The notes beneath the pieces are model-generated. The model ran no database searches, was not told the DNA's origin, and was given only the letters and a program-made list of their open reading frames with translations. The position numbers and the translations under genes are program-made. A stretch of DNA of 64,000 nucleotides from Alteromonadaceae bacterium M269 (lineage in GTDB: Bacteria; Pseudomonadota; Gammaproteobacteria; Enterobacterales; Alteromonadaceae), in contig SMNZ01000002.1 of the NCBI GenBank assembly GCA_004353515.1, positions 1 through 64,000 on the forward strand, given 5' to 3'. The first letter of the stretch is position 1, and each line of letters begins with the position of its first letter. This document shows, one piece after another, positions 35,007 to 43,828 of this stretch.

Positions 35007-35915
35007 ATGAAAATACGTGATTTATGGATTCTAGCTCTACTGTGTAGCTGTGGTGCTGATGCGAAAAACAAGCTGTATCAGGCGTCGGATTTTACACAAG
35101 AGCATGAATTTACAACTGGAGTTGAAGGGCCAGCCGTTGATGTTGATGGCCAGCTTTATGCGGTTAACTTCGGTAAACAGGGAACCATAGGGATAGTTGA
35201 TGAAAAAGGTAATGCAGAGCATTGGATAGATTTACCTGAAGGAAGCATTGGCAATGGCATTAGATTTGATGAGAAGGGTTCGATGTATGTCGCTGACTAT
35301 ACGCGACACAACATTTTGCAGGTCAATCTCAAAGACAAGAAAGTCAGCGTTTACGCACATGATGACAGGATGAATCAACCTAATGATATTGCGATCAGTA
35401 AGAATGGGAATTTGTATGCCAGTGACCCAAACTGGGCAGAAGGAACTGGGAATCTTTGGCTGATCAATACGCGAGGTGAAGTCGTATTGTTGGAAAGTGG
35501 AATGGGTACAACCAATGGCGTTGAAGTTAGCGCCGATGAAAATAAGTTGTATGTGAACGAGAGCGTTCAAAGGAATATCTGGGTTTACGATATTCAGGAA
35601 GATGGGCAAGTTGGTAATAAAAGACTGTTTTACCATTTTGATGAACACGGTATGGACGGCATGCGTGTTGATGAAAAGGGTAATCTTTATGTTGCTCGTT
35701 ATGGTGCAGGCCAGATAGCCATGCTATCGAAAAAGGGTAAGTTGAAAAGAAACATTGATTTAACGGGTAAATTCCCAACCAATGTGGCTTTTGGAGGTCC
35801 GACAGGTAAGACGCTCTATGTTACTATGCAGAAAAGAGGCATGCTTGAGAGATTTGGTGTACGTCACAAAGGACGCAGTATCCGACTTATAAATTATGAC
35901 CCCAAACAAGATTAG
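35007..35915 (+). CDS. SMP-30/gluconolactonase-like secreted protein
   Basis: A 302-aa protein with a signal peptide (LWILALLCSCGADA) and a six-bladed propeller. The metal ligands of SMP-30 family lactonases are present: Glu in VEGPAVD, Asn in NQPNDIAIS, Asn in TTNGVEVS and Asp in GMDGMRVDE. These enzymes hydrolyse sugar lactones. Here it may open a lactone made by oxidation of an amino sugar. Fourth gene of the rightward operon; the kinase gene starts 8 nt after its stop. Confidence 0.8.
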   Translation: MKIRDLWILALLCSCGADAKNKLYQASDFTQEHEFTTGVEGPAVDVDGQLYAVNFGKQGTIGIVDEKGNAEHWIDLPEGSIGNGIRFDEKGSMYVADYTRHNILQVNLKDKKVSVYAHDDRMNQPNDIAISKNGNLYASDPNWAEGTGNLWLINTRGEVVLLESGMGTTNGVEVSADENKLYVNESVQRNIWVYDIQEDGQVGNKRLFYHFDEHGMDGMRVDEKGNLYVARYGAGQIAMLSKKGKLKRNIDLTGKFPTNVAFGGPTGKTLYVTMQKRGMLERFGVRHKGRSIRLINYDPKQD

Positions 35916-35922
35916 AGAAAAT

Positions 35923-36828
35923 ATGCAATACGGGATTGATATTGGTGGTACCAAGATGGAATTGGGCGTGTTTGATGCACAGCTCAATACGGTAGCGGTA
36001 CAGCGCATTGAAACACCAACAAAAGATTATGATGAGTTTTTGGGAGCTATTGAGTTCCTTATCAACGAAGCAGATAACCAAACAAAGCATCCGGGTTCAG
36101 TAGGAATTGGTCTTCCATGCATAGTGAATATGGATGGCAAAGCGGTGTCCTCAAATATTCCATGTATTAATAATAAACTACTGTGTAACGATATCAGCGA
36201 CCGCCTACATCGCTATGTAGGCTTTGGTAATGACAGTGAAACCTTTGCGTTGTCGGAAGCTGTTTATGGTGCTGGCCGTGGTTACAGCAAAGTTTTAGGC
36301 GTTATCGTTGGTACAGGCGTGAATTCAGCACTATGTGAAGACGGTAAACTGTTCTCCAGCCGCAATAGAATGGCGGGTGAGTGGGGACACGCCATCATCA
36401 GTGCAGTGCATCAGCAACGTTATAACTTACCACTCAGAGAGTGCGGTTGTGGCGGAATTGGTTGTGTTGAGCGCTACGTTTCAGGTAAAGGGTTAGAGTG
36501 GCTTTATACTCATTTTGGTGGAAGTCCGTTGGAAGCGCAGAAAGTTGTTGCTGCGATGCGAGCAGGTGAAGAACAAGCGACGAGAGCCTTTGAATGTTTC
36601 CTTGATATTATGGCTCATGGGCTAGCGCAACTTGTTCTCTATTATGACCCAGATGTGATTGTCATCGGTGGCGGTATCTCAAATGTTGCAGAACTCTACA
36701 GCGAGCTACCTAAGCGACTTCCGAAGTATTTGTTTAAAGGTGTGAAAGCGCCTGACATAGTTGCTGCTGAATACGGTGATTCAAGCGGAGTTCGAGGTGC
36801 TGCAATTTTAGGCCGCCGAGATGACTAG
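35923..36828 (+). CDS. nagK: N-acetylglucosamine kinase (ROK family)
   Basis: Phosphorylates GlcNAc at O6. The start is the ATG at 35923 (MQYGIDIGGTKMELGVFD); an ATG at 35896 lies in the previous gene. Motifs: the ATP-binding GIDIGGTK, the zinc site CGCGGIGCVERYVSGKGLE with His in GEWGHAII, and the sugar-binding NDSETFALSEAVYGAG with the catalytic Asp. Its product would be GlcNAc-6-P, a probable ligand of the RpiR regulator. nagA and nagB are not in the window. It overlaps the next gene by 8 nt. Confidence 0.85.
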   Translation: MQYGIDIGGTKMELGVFDAQLNTVAVQRIETPTKDYDEFLGAIEFLINEADNQTKHPGSVGIGLPCIVNMDGKAVSSNIPCINNKLLCNDISDRLHRYVGFGNDSETFALSEAVYGAGRGYSKVLGVIVGTGVNSALCEDGKLFSSRNRMAGEWGHAIISAVHQQRYNLPLRECGCGGIGCVERYVSGKGLEWLYTHFGGSPLEAQKVVAAMRAGEEQATRAFECFLDIMAHGLAQLVLYYDPDVIVIGGGISNVAELYSELPKRLPKYLFKGVKAPDIVAAEYGDSSGVRGAAILGRRDD

Positions 36829-38596
36829 CAAGAAAAATGCGGCTGTGTCATTAGCTCGGGCTGCAAGCCTTTGCGCAGTTGCTGGAATCATCAGTGCTTG
36901 TGGTGGTGGTTCCGATGATAGCTCGATTCAACCACAAACGACACCGCCTCCTCCACCAGCAGTGCCGACCACGCCAACGACGTCCGTGCGATTCACCAAC
37001 GTCACAGCCCAAAGTAATATTAGTTTTACTCAAGGTTATGTCGGAGTCGCAGATCTTTCATCTGTTCCTAATGCAACAGGTGGGAATAACTTACCTCAAG
37101 CTGATTTTCAGCAGCGCTTCGCTTCTGGCGTTGCAGCAGGAGATTACGATCAAGACGGTGATATCGACCTCTTTATTGTGAGAGGGAATATTGGCCCGAA
37201 TCGTTTGTACCGCAATGATGGAAACAATGCGTTTACCGACGTAGCAGCCGTTGCTGGTTTAGCTTTTACACGAACGTCAACCAGCAATTACTCTCATAGT
37301 GGGCCTAGCTTTGCTGACATAGACGGTGACGGCGATTTAGACTTGTTTATTGGCAGTATCAGCAATGATCCGCCGCTGCTTTTTGCGAATAACGGTGATG
37401 GCACTTTTACCAATATCACTCAAGGGTCGGGTATCGACCAATTAGATGCCAGAGGTAATATTTCATCGGCTTTTGGCGATTATGATTTGGATGGTGACTT
37501 GGATTTGTTTGTGACTCACTGGGGAACCAGTCGAGAGCAACAAGATGATACGCAACACCTATGGCGTAATGACAGTACCGATTCGCAAGTCCTGTTCACC
37601 AGTGTAAGCATGGAAGCAGGTATTTCTGTCGATGTACTCGGGCCAACACCTTTTGGCAGCGCATTAGGCCCGAATGTTGATTATTCCTTCTCGCCAGTAT
37701 TTACCGATATCAACAACGATGGTTACCCCGATATTCTCTATGCCGGGGATTTCAATACGTCGCGAGTCTTTATTAACAGCCAGGACGGTACTTTTGTTAA
37801 TACTACGGATTTAGATGTCATTATTGATCGTAATGGCATGGGACAGGCCGTCGGTGATTATGATGGCGATGGTGATATGGATTGGTTTGTATCTTCCATT
37901 TATAGCCAACCAGATGCTCAGGGTAACAGAAACTTTGAAGTCGGTAATCGTCTATATCGCAATGATGGTAACGGTGTTTTTGAAGACGTCACTGCAGAAA
38001 CCGGTGTTATGGATGGCGGCTGGGGCTGGGGTTCGTGTTTTGCAGACTTTAATGCAGATGGATTGCTCGACATCTATCACACCAATGGCTGGATCAACGG
38101 TGTGACCAATGCTGAGTTTTCGAATGATACCAGTCGACTGTTTATTGCGAATGGAGAGGGGCAGTTTACTGATCAGGCGGCTGACGCGGGTGTGGATGAT
38201 CCTGAATTAGGTCGCGGTATTGTTTGTGCAGATTTTGATAATGACGGGGACGTTGATATCTTCCAAGCGCACCAAGACCCGGTGAACGCTGGGACTTTAT
38301 GGCGTAACGATGCCAACCCTGAAAACTACCTTACTGTCAGACTGCAAGGTACTGCTCCCAATACCGAAGGCTTTGGTGCTCGTATCATTGCACAGGTTGC
38401 AGGCATGACTGATCAAGTCCGAGAGGTAACAATAGGTAGTAACTTCACGTCGCAGAACCCGACCTGGCAATATTTCGGTTTAGGTAATGTTAGTGTTATC
38501 GATGAGCTAAGAGTGGAGTGGCTCGACGGCCAAGAGACTGTGCTTTCTGATGTTAATACAGGGCAGGTGCTTACAATAAGACATCCTAGTCTTTAG
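36821..38596 (+). CDS. CRTAC1-type lipoprotein (VCBS repeats + ASPIC/UnbV)
   Basis: A 591-aa lipoprotein (SLCAVAGIISACGGGS; Cys27) with a Pro/Thr-rich linker and then many calcium-loop repeats of the DYDQDGDID, DIDGDGDLD, DYDLDGDLD, DYDGDGDMD and DFDNDGDVD kind. The last 90 residues (NYLTVRLQGTAPNTEGFGARI…, ELRVEWLDGQETVL) are an ASPIC/UnbV domain. Such proteins are surface exposed and often sit beside TonB/Sus-type sugar receptors; a role in substrate binding is likely but not shown. Last gene of the operon. Confidence 0.88.
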   Translation: MTSKKNAAVSLARAASLCAVAGIISACGGGSDDSSIQPQTTPPPPPAVPTTPTTSVRFTNVTAQSNISFTQGYVGVADLSSVPNATGGNNLPQADFQQRFASGVAAGDYDQDGDIDLFIVRGNIGPNRLYRNDGNNAFTDVAAVAGLAFTRTSTSNYSHSGPSFADIDGDGDLDLFIGSISNDPPLLFANNGDGTFTNITQGSGIDQLDARGNISSAFGDYDLDGDLDLFVTHWGTSREQQDDTQHLWRNDSTDSQVLFTSVSMEAGISVDVLGPTPFGSALGPNVDYSFSPVFTDINNDGYPDILYAGDFNTSRVFINSQDGTFVNTTDLDVIIDRNGMGQAVGDYDGDGDMDWFVSSIYSQPDAQGNRNFEVGNRLYRNDGNGVFEDVTAETGVMDGGWGWGSCFADFNADGLLDIYHTNGWINGVTNAEFSNDTSRLFIANGEGQFTDQAADAGVDDPELGRGIVCADFDNDGDVDIFQAHQDPVNAGTLWRNDANPENYLTVRLQGTAPNTEGFGARIIAQVAGMTDQVREVTIGSNFTSQNPTWQYFGLGNVSVIDELRVEWLDGQETVLSDVNTGQVLTIRHPSL

Positions 38597-38637
38597 AAGC
38601 TGCTTAACCTTTCCTTTTATCCTTTACCCTACAGAGT

Positions 38638-38666
38638 GTGTTGGTCCTTATACCCAAGACCAACAC
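38638..38666 (+). terminator. hairpin after the CRTAC1 gene
   Basis: GTGTTGGTC and GACCAACAC make a perfect 9-bp stem with an 11-nt loop. The U tract is weak. Confidence 0.5.
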
Positions 38667-38684
38667 TTAGCTGTGTTCAAAAAA

Positions 38685-38706
38685 AGCTCCCTACAAAGAG
38701 GGAGCT
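38685..38706 (-). terminator. rho-independent terminator of the TonB receptor gene
   Basis: AGCTCCCT and AGGGAGCT form an 8-bp stem with a 6-nt loop. On the minus strand it is followed by a run of U (seven A on the plus strand before it). It lies 18 bp beyond the stop of the gene at 38725. Confidence 0.75.
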
Positions 38707-38724
38707 CGCGGGAATGAAAAACCT

Positions 38725-41601
38725 TTAGAAGGTTTTTCTGTAAGTGACACCCAGAGTTCTTGGTTGATTAGTGCGATGTGCTAATCGAGCTCTTCCGCCT
38801 CTTTCTCTGTCGAACGACAAATCAGCATTCTCGTCAGTCAGGTTATTGATGTAGAACAATAGCTCCCAATCATCATAAACCAGACCTGCACTAACGTTTA
38901 AGATTTGGTAGTCGTCTAACTCTAAATCCAACGCCGTCACTTCAGTACCTGTAGCACCGCCAAAGGGTAACCCTGAAACAAAGTTGCCTGCGCCAGCGAC
39001 TTGGTCACCTGGTTGTGTGAAGCGGTCACCAACATACTGGAATGACGCTGATATATAAGAGTAATCCGAACCAAATAACGGCTTAGCTAGGTCATAAGTT
39101 CCAGCAAAAGAGAATTGCACTTCAGGAACTGACGCTAAGCGGTTACCGTCTTGAATACCGCCGATAACTGCGCCTGTTGAGTCAACAACGGTTGAATCGA
39201 ATTCTGATTCAAGAACACTGCCTGAAAGCGTCAGGTAAAGGTTTTCTGTGGCTTGACGTGTTAATTCAAACTCTAAACCGCCTGTGTGGGCATCAGGGAC
39301 GTTAAACGAAATCCTTGAAGAACATGAACCAGCATCTAAGGTTACCTGTAGGTTCTCTATGTCAGAGTAGAATAGAGCAACGTTGGCACTCCAACCTCTC
39401 TTTTGTGCTTTGATGCCTAGCTCATAGTTAGTTAACTCTTCATCGTCGTAATCTTGGAAGTCACCAAAAACAGCTAAATCTTGTGGGTTACACAAGCTAC
39501 GGTTTAGTGGATCGTTAACACCACCCAATCTAAAGCCTTGAGAAACCTGAGCATTAACGTTTACTGTGTCATTTAGTTTATAGTTGGCCAAGACACGTGA
39601 GGTATAGCCGTCGGACTCTGTTGAATCGACTTGGTCATCCAAGTTAGTGAAAAGGCCGCCTGTTGTGAATCGGCGTGTTTCTTCATAGTCATAAAAACGG
39701 CTACCGACAGTGAGCACAAGCCTTTCATTCACGTCGTAATTCAGCTCTGCAAAGACAGCTAACTGTTCAAGGTCGTAAGGAAGTACCGAGTTAAAAGGCG
39801 AATCTGCGGGGAAGCCGTTTGCAACTGCCGCTGCCGTTCCAGCTCCTAACACTTGATCAGTAAACGCATCATATCCTGGTGTTGGCAAAGTCTGGCTATA
39901 CAGTCGTTGCGTATCTGAATAGAAACCACCGACAAGCCATTGCAACGCATTGTCTGTGTTTGAGCTAAATCTTAGCTCTACTGTGTCTTGCTCAACGTCT
40001 GTGCTATCGCGCAGGTTAGACGGGAGCAGAACGCCTGCATCTGGGAAGCCGAGATCTACACTAACACTACCAGTTAACGCACTTGCATCGCGGCTTACAA
40101 GAATTTCTCTATCGGTGTAACTGTAGACAAAGGTTATGTCGAAGGTATCGAGTGTTAGCTGTGACGTGATATCAAAGATGGTGGTTTCATCCTCAAAGCT
40201 CTCATCCAATAGCAAGAATTGCTCTCGCTCATCGAAAGTAACAGCAGGTCGAGTGGTGGTAAAGGGGTTAGCGAATAAGTTAAAGGTCTCTTGGCGGTTG
40301 AAGCCGTCAGTTTCTATATCCTGAAAAATAACTCTTGGCGTGATAACTAAATTGTCTGTTGGTTCCCATTTCAGAGCGATACGACCACCGCGACGGCTAC
40401 CACTGTTGACGTCATCGTCACGTGAGCCGTCTTCTCTCAAGGCATCGATAAAGCCTGCGTATTCTGTTGAGTAACCCACGGCACGAATCGCGGCATTGTC
40501 ACCAAGTGGGATATTGATAACACCTTTTAAATGTCCGCCTGTTTCACCGTCAGTTAAGGTGTTTAAGTTCGCTTCAAAACCACCTTCGAGCTCACCTAAT
40601 TCAGGCTGGTTGGTGATGTAACGAATGGTACCGCCGATTGAACCAGATCCAAATAAGGTACCCTGAGGGCCACGTAGCGTTTCCACTCGGTTCAAGTCAT
40701 AGAGATCTAAATCAGGCGTGAAGAGAGACAAAGAAATGACACTTTCATCTAGATAAACACCAACCTGTTCTTTTACACCGGGTTGGTCTCTGGCAATTTG
40801 ACCAGCTGAAACACCACGGACAGCGACCTGGCTTTGGCCGGGGCCTAAATTCTGGATAATCAAGCCAGCGACGTTACGTGAGACTTCCTCGAGGTTGGTA
40901 GCACCGGCTCGTTCGATGTCTGCTTGAGACTGCGCATTAACCGAAAAAGGCACGTCTTTGATAGATGATGCTCTTTTCGTTGCTGTGACTGTGATTTTCT
41001 CGATTGCAGCTTCTTCGGCAACATCCTGATTAGTGGCATCCTGAGCACTGGCGTTCCCCGCAACACCAAACAATGTGCCTAATGCAGCTAATATACCGGC
41101 TGATACTTTGTTCTTTTTCATTGGTCTTCTCTCTTCAGCTTCTTGTTTTAGGCGTTCACTCCGCTCGGGAGATATTTTGATAACGCCATCGTTAGAGAGA
41201 CTGCTGCTTAGGCCTGAACCTTGTAACATGATGGATAAGGCTTCCATCAGATCAAAGTAACCTTTAACTGCATTAGATTGCCTGTTATTGGCATCTTGAT
41301 AGGGAAAAAGAAGTGATGCGTCTGTTTGTTCTGCAAGCTCGTTCAGAGCATGAGCTAAATTTTGCGAAGGTACTTCAATATCATGCTTTTTACTCGACGA
41401 GTCATTTTTATCATTGGCATAGCTGAATGATGAAAATAACAGACACAGAAAAACAAAAAATACTCTTACGCTATTCCACTTGTTCTTTTCCGCTACTTCC
41501 TTGATGCAGTTAATGTTTGTAAAGTCCTTTACAACTGTCCCCTTATCGATAAAACAGTTGTGTGTCAGAAAACCGTAAAAATAATTCTCATTTTTTATCA
41601 T
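38725..41601 (-). CDS. TonB-dependent receptor with STN domain and an internal signal peptide
   Basis: A 958-aa transducer-type receptor. Order: a 45-residue n-region, a hydrophobic core (FFVFLCLLFSSFSYA), an STN domain at about 72-145 (IEVPSQNLAHALNELAEQTDASLLFPY), then at residue 161 a complete second signal peptide (MKKNKVSAGILAALGTLFGV, then AGNASAQD), a TonB box (IEKITVTATKR), a plug (LNRVETLRGPQGTLFGSGSIGGTIRYIT) and a barrel ending in TYRKTF. The STN domain and the upstream FecR and sigma genes imply surface signalling. Residue 161 is at 41121 and could also be a second start. The siderophore or sugar ligand is unknown. Confidence 0.88.
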   Translation of the reverse strand: MIKNENYFYGFLTHNCFIDKGTVVKDFTNINCIKEVAEKNKWNSVRVFFVFLCLLFSSFSYANDKNDSSSKKHDIEVPSQNLAHALNELAEQTDASLLFPYQDANNRQSNAVKGYFDLMEALSIMLQGSGLSSSLSNDGVIKISPERSERLKQEAEERRPMKKNKVSAGILAALGTLFGVAGNASAQDATNQDVAEEAAIEKITVTATKRASSIKDVPFSVNAQSQADIERAGATNLEEVSRNVAGLIIQNLGPGQSQVAVRGVSAGQIARDQPGVKEQVGVYLDESVISLSLFTPDLDLYDLNRVETLRGPQGTLFGSGSIGGTIRYITNQPELGELEGGFEANLNTLTDGETGGHLKGVINIPLGDNAAIRAVGYSTEYAGFIDALREDGSRDDDVNSGSRRGGRIALKWEPTDNLVITPRVIFQDIETDGFNRQETFNLFANPFTTTRPAVTFDEREQFLLLDESFEDETTIFDITSQLTLDTFDITFVYSYTDREILVSRDASALTGSVSVDLGFPDAGVLLPSNLRDSTDVEQDTVELRFSSNTDNALQWLVGGFYSDTQRLYSQTLPTPGYDAFTDQVLGAGTAAAVANGFPADSPFNSVLPYDLEQLAVFAELNYDVNERLVLTVGSRFYDYEETRRFTTGGLFTNLDDQVDSTESDGYTSRVLANYKLNDTVNVNAQVSQGFRLGGVNDPLNRSLCNPQDLAVFGDFQDYDDEELTNYELGIKAQKRGWSANVALFYSDIENLQVTLDAGSCSSRISFNVPDAHTGGLEFELTRQATENLYLTLSGSVLESEFDSTVVDSTGAVIGGIQDGNRLASVPEVQFSFAGTYDLAKPLFGSDYSYISASFQYVGDRFTQPGDQVAGAGNFVSGLPFGGATGTEVTALDLELDDYQILNVSAGLVYDDWELLFYINNLTDENADLSFDRERGGRARLAHRTNQPRTLGVTYRKTF

Positions 41602-41652
41602 TATTTTTATTTTTTTATATTATTTGAGCGAACTAAGTTGTTCGAGCATGGC

Positions 41653-41687
41653 TGAAATACTGGGATTAATTAAGTCCCAGTATTTCA
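41653..41687. repeat. 13-bp perfect hairpin between fecR-like and receptor genes
   Basis: TGAAATACTGGGA at 41653-41665 pairs with TCCCAGTATTTCA at 41675-41687 over a 9-nt loop. It begins 9 bp after the FecR stop. With no U run it is probably an mRNA-stabilising or attenuating hairpin. Confidence 0.65.
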
Positions 41688-41695
41688 ACAAAATT

Positions 41696-42796
41696 TTAAT
41701 CTGCAAGCTTTAATCTTGCTTTGTTGTAACTAATTCGTTCAACCTCAAGTCCAAAGTTCGCTTCAAGGGCCTGAAACATATTGTCAACATCGCCAACTTT
41801 AAAACGCCCGCCAATTTGGATATTTCGTACCTCAGGATCCGCAATTTCAATCGACATTGTCGTATAACGACTAATCTCTTCAACGACTTGTTCCAGGGTT
41901 TCTCCAGAGAACACTAACATGCCTTTTCGCCATGCCTGACGTTGGGTGAGCTTTTCAGTTTCAACCACTTCTATCGTATCAATGAGTTCTTTTTTCGAAC
42001 CTTCAGCGACTTCCTGAATATTTAAAGTGACGCTTTGACCTTCGCTCAACAGACCTAATCGTTCAGGAGCATTTGAATTGGATAATTTATCGCTGTCTGC
42101 TTTTACTGTGTCGGGGGATTTTGTCGCAGACGCAAGTAAGGTCGTAATGGCATCCAGAGCGACTTGCCCTTCGGTGACCAGAATATCGACATCCTTTTTC
42201 TTTAAATAGACCGTAAACTCAGTGCCAATGGCTTGGATACGGCCTATGCCTGCGTAAACATTAAAAGGCCTTTGTTTATCTTTCGAGACATCGAAATGCA
42301 CTTCGCCCTGTAACAAATGAATATTGCGATATTCGTCTGTGTACCTGACATCAATTTGGCTATCGGTGTTCAGTTGCAACACTGAGCCATCTTCAAGCGT
42401 GATGGTTTTTTGTTGACCAACAGCAGTGGCATAGAAACCATTCATTTCAGGAGATGGCTCTTGTAAAAACATAAACAAGAAGATCATTAGTGCGCTGAAC
42501 GCAGATGCCACAGTCATGCCTTGAAAGCTGGTCAGCCAACCTAGTCCAGTTCTTATTAATCCGACATTAGGTTCATGCTTGCCTAGTGGAACGACGAGTT
42601 CAGTCAGTATGTTGTTTCCCCAAAACGCATTGAGTGTATTGAGTTCGTGTCTGTGCACGGGACTTCGGCTGAGCCATTCTTTTAAGGCTAAAAGATCCTG
42701 TTTACTAGGTGCCTGATCCCCGTCCAGTTTAATCAGCCATTGCGCGGCTTCTTCCTGAACATGTTTACGATTTGGAAGTGTGCTAATTTTTGTCAT
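41696..42796 (-). CDS. FecR-type anti-sigma regulator
   Basis: A 366-aa inner-membrane protein that passes the signal from the receptor to its sigma factor. Order: a cytoplasmic DUF4880-like domain (WLIKLDGDQAPSKQDLLALKEWLSRSP), one membrane helix (VASAFSALMIFLFMFL, about residues 97-112), the FecR domain (TAVGQQKTITLEDGSVLQLN…GEVHFDV…GRIQAIGTEFTVY), and a C-terminal STN-like domain (IQIGGRFKVGDVDNMFQALE). Its ATG shares a base with the sigma-gene TAA, a tight coupling. Confidence 0.9.
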   Translation of the reverse strand: MTKISTLPNRKHVQEEAAQWLIKLDGDQAPSKQDLLALKEWLSRSPVHRHELNTLNAFWGNNILTELVVPLGKHEPNVGLIRTGLGWLTSFQGMTVASAFSALMIFLFMFLQEPSPEMNGFYATAVGQQKTITLEDGSVLQLNTDSQIDVRYTDEYRNIHLLQGEVHFDVSKDKQRPFNVYAGIGRIQAIGTEFTVYLKKKDVDILVTEGQVALDAITTLLASATKSPDTVKADSDKLSNSNAPERLGLLSEGQSVTLNIQEVAEGSKKELIDTIEVVETEKLTQRQAWRKGMLVFSGETLEQVVEEISRYTTMSIEIADPEVRNIQIGGRFKVGDVDNMFQALEANFGLEVERISYNKARLKLAD

Positions 42797-43395
42797 TACT
42801 TAGCGCCTCCACCGATAATAGAGGGCGTGTTTTTTTTCGCACCTGTCATCGAACCATCACTATGATACCTGTTAATATACTCTTGGCAGCTTAGAACACC
42901 AATGCGTAAGTGCTTCTCTACCATGCTGAGCGAAATACCCAAACGTTCAGCAATTTCTTTATGGGGTAAACCATGGACCTTTCTCAGTAAATAAACCTTT
43001 CTACATTTTTCTGGCAGGGCTGCAACAGCCTCACAGTAAACGCCCAGAGATTCATGCCCTTCAACGACTTTGTCTGACCCAACATCTAACTGCGTGACGA
43101 TACCTTCCTGACATTCTTCGATGTAGCTTGTGATCTTGTTGGACTTGCGTGTTAACTCATTCAGAGCCAAGTTTTTGGCTATGCTGAACAGGAAAGCTTT
43201 AGGTTGTTCTATCTCACCTTTATCTTGCTCTGCGCTGTAAGCTTTGAGATAGGCTTCTTGAGCAACATCTTCTATGTCCTGTTCTCTATTCAGGAACTTG
43301 GCAAGGAATCTCTTTAAAAAGGTGTTCTGTTCCCAAAACACACCGGAAATACCTGATAAGCTCTTTGTTTTTTGTGTTGTGTTTTTATTGGTCAT
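42796..43395 (-). CDS. ECF sigma factor (FecI-like)
   Basis: A 199-aa sigma-70 protein with region 2 (FLKRFLAKFLNREQDIEDVAQEAYLKAY) and region 4 (LPEKCRKVYLLRKVHGLPHKEIAERLGISLSMVEKHL). It should direct transcription of the receptor gene and perhaps of itself when the outer-membrane ligand is bound. It leads a three-gene unit: sigma, FecR, receptor. The subtilase gene is divergent. Confidence 0.92.
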   Translation of the reverse strand: MTNKNTTQKTKSLSGISGVFWEQNTFLKRFLAKFLNREQDIEDVAQEAYLKAYSAEQDKGEIEQPKAFLFSIAKNLALNELTRKSNKITSYIEECQEGIVTQLDVGSDKVVEGHESLGVYCEAVAALPEKCRKVYLLRKVHGLPHKEIAERLGISLSMVEKHLRIGVLSCQEYINRYHSDGSMTGAKKNTPSIIGGGAK

Positions 43396-43828
43396 TACAC
43401 CGAATCTGCTATCAAGGGCTTCTCCAGCCTAAACATTGATTTAGGGGCTGTTGTTCTTTGCTATATAACAAATATAACCCACAGAACCTTACCTTGGGTC
43501 ATGACTTTTTATTGGCGCAACTTCTTGTGAGAAGGTTAGGGGCGAAGCACTTGGGTTTGTTTGGTAATTTTTAAACTCATTATTTTTATTTTATTTCATC
43601 ACACATTTATAAAATTTTTGTAAAATAAATTACTCATTTTGTTTGACTTAATCTGATCTCAGTCATATTTTTATTACTGCTTAATTTTTCTGTATATACG
43701 ATGTTGATGTGTTTTTGTTCAGGAATCAGTGGTTTAAGTACTCAGCTGATCTTATGGGAAGCACAAATTGATATTGTGGGTTCTTTATTTTGCGCATTCC
43801 GTAATGTCTTGGTTATAAAAATTTACCT
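43396..43828. other. divergent promoter region, AT-rich
   Basis: This 433-bp gap separates the ECF sigma gene from the subtilase gene. No frame, repeat or clear operator is seen; the stretch 43580-43700 is very A/T rich and probably holds promoters. Confidence 0.4.

Noticed and set aside
36821-38596. Adhesin or cytoskeletal protein
   Set aside because: The calcium-loop repeats and ASPIC/UnbV tail, with a lipobox, fit the CRTAC1-type family.
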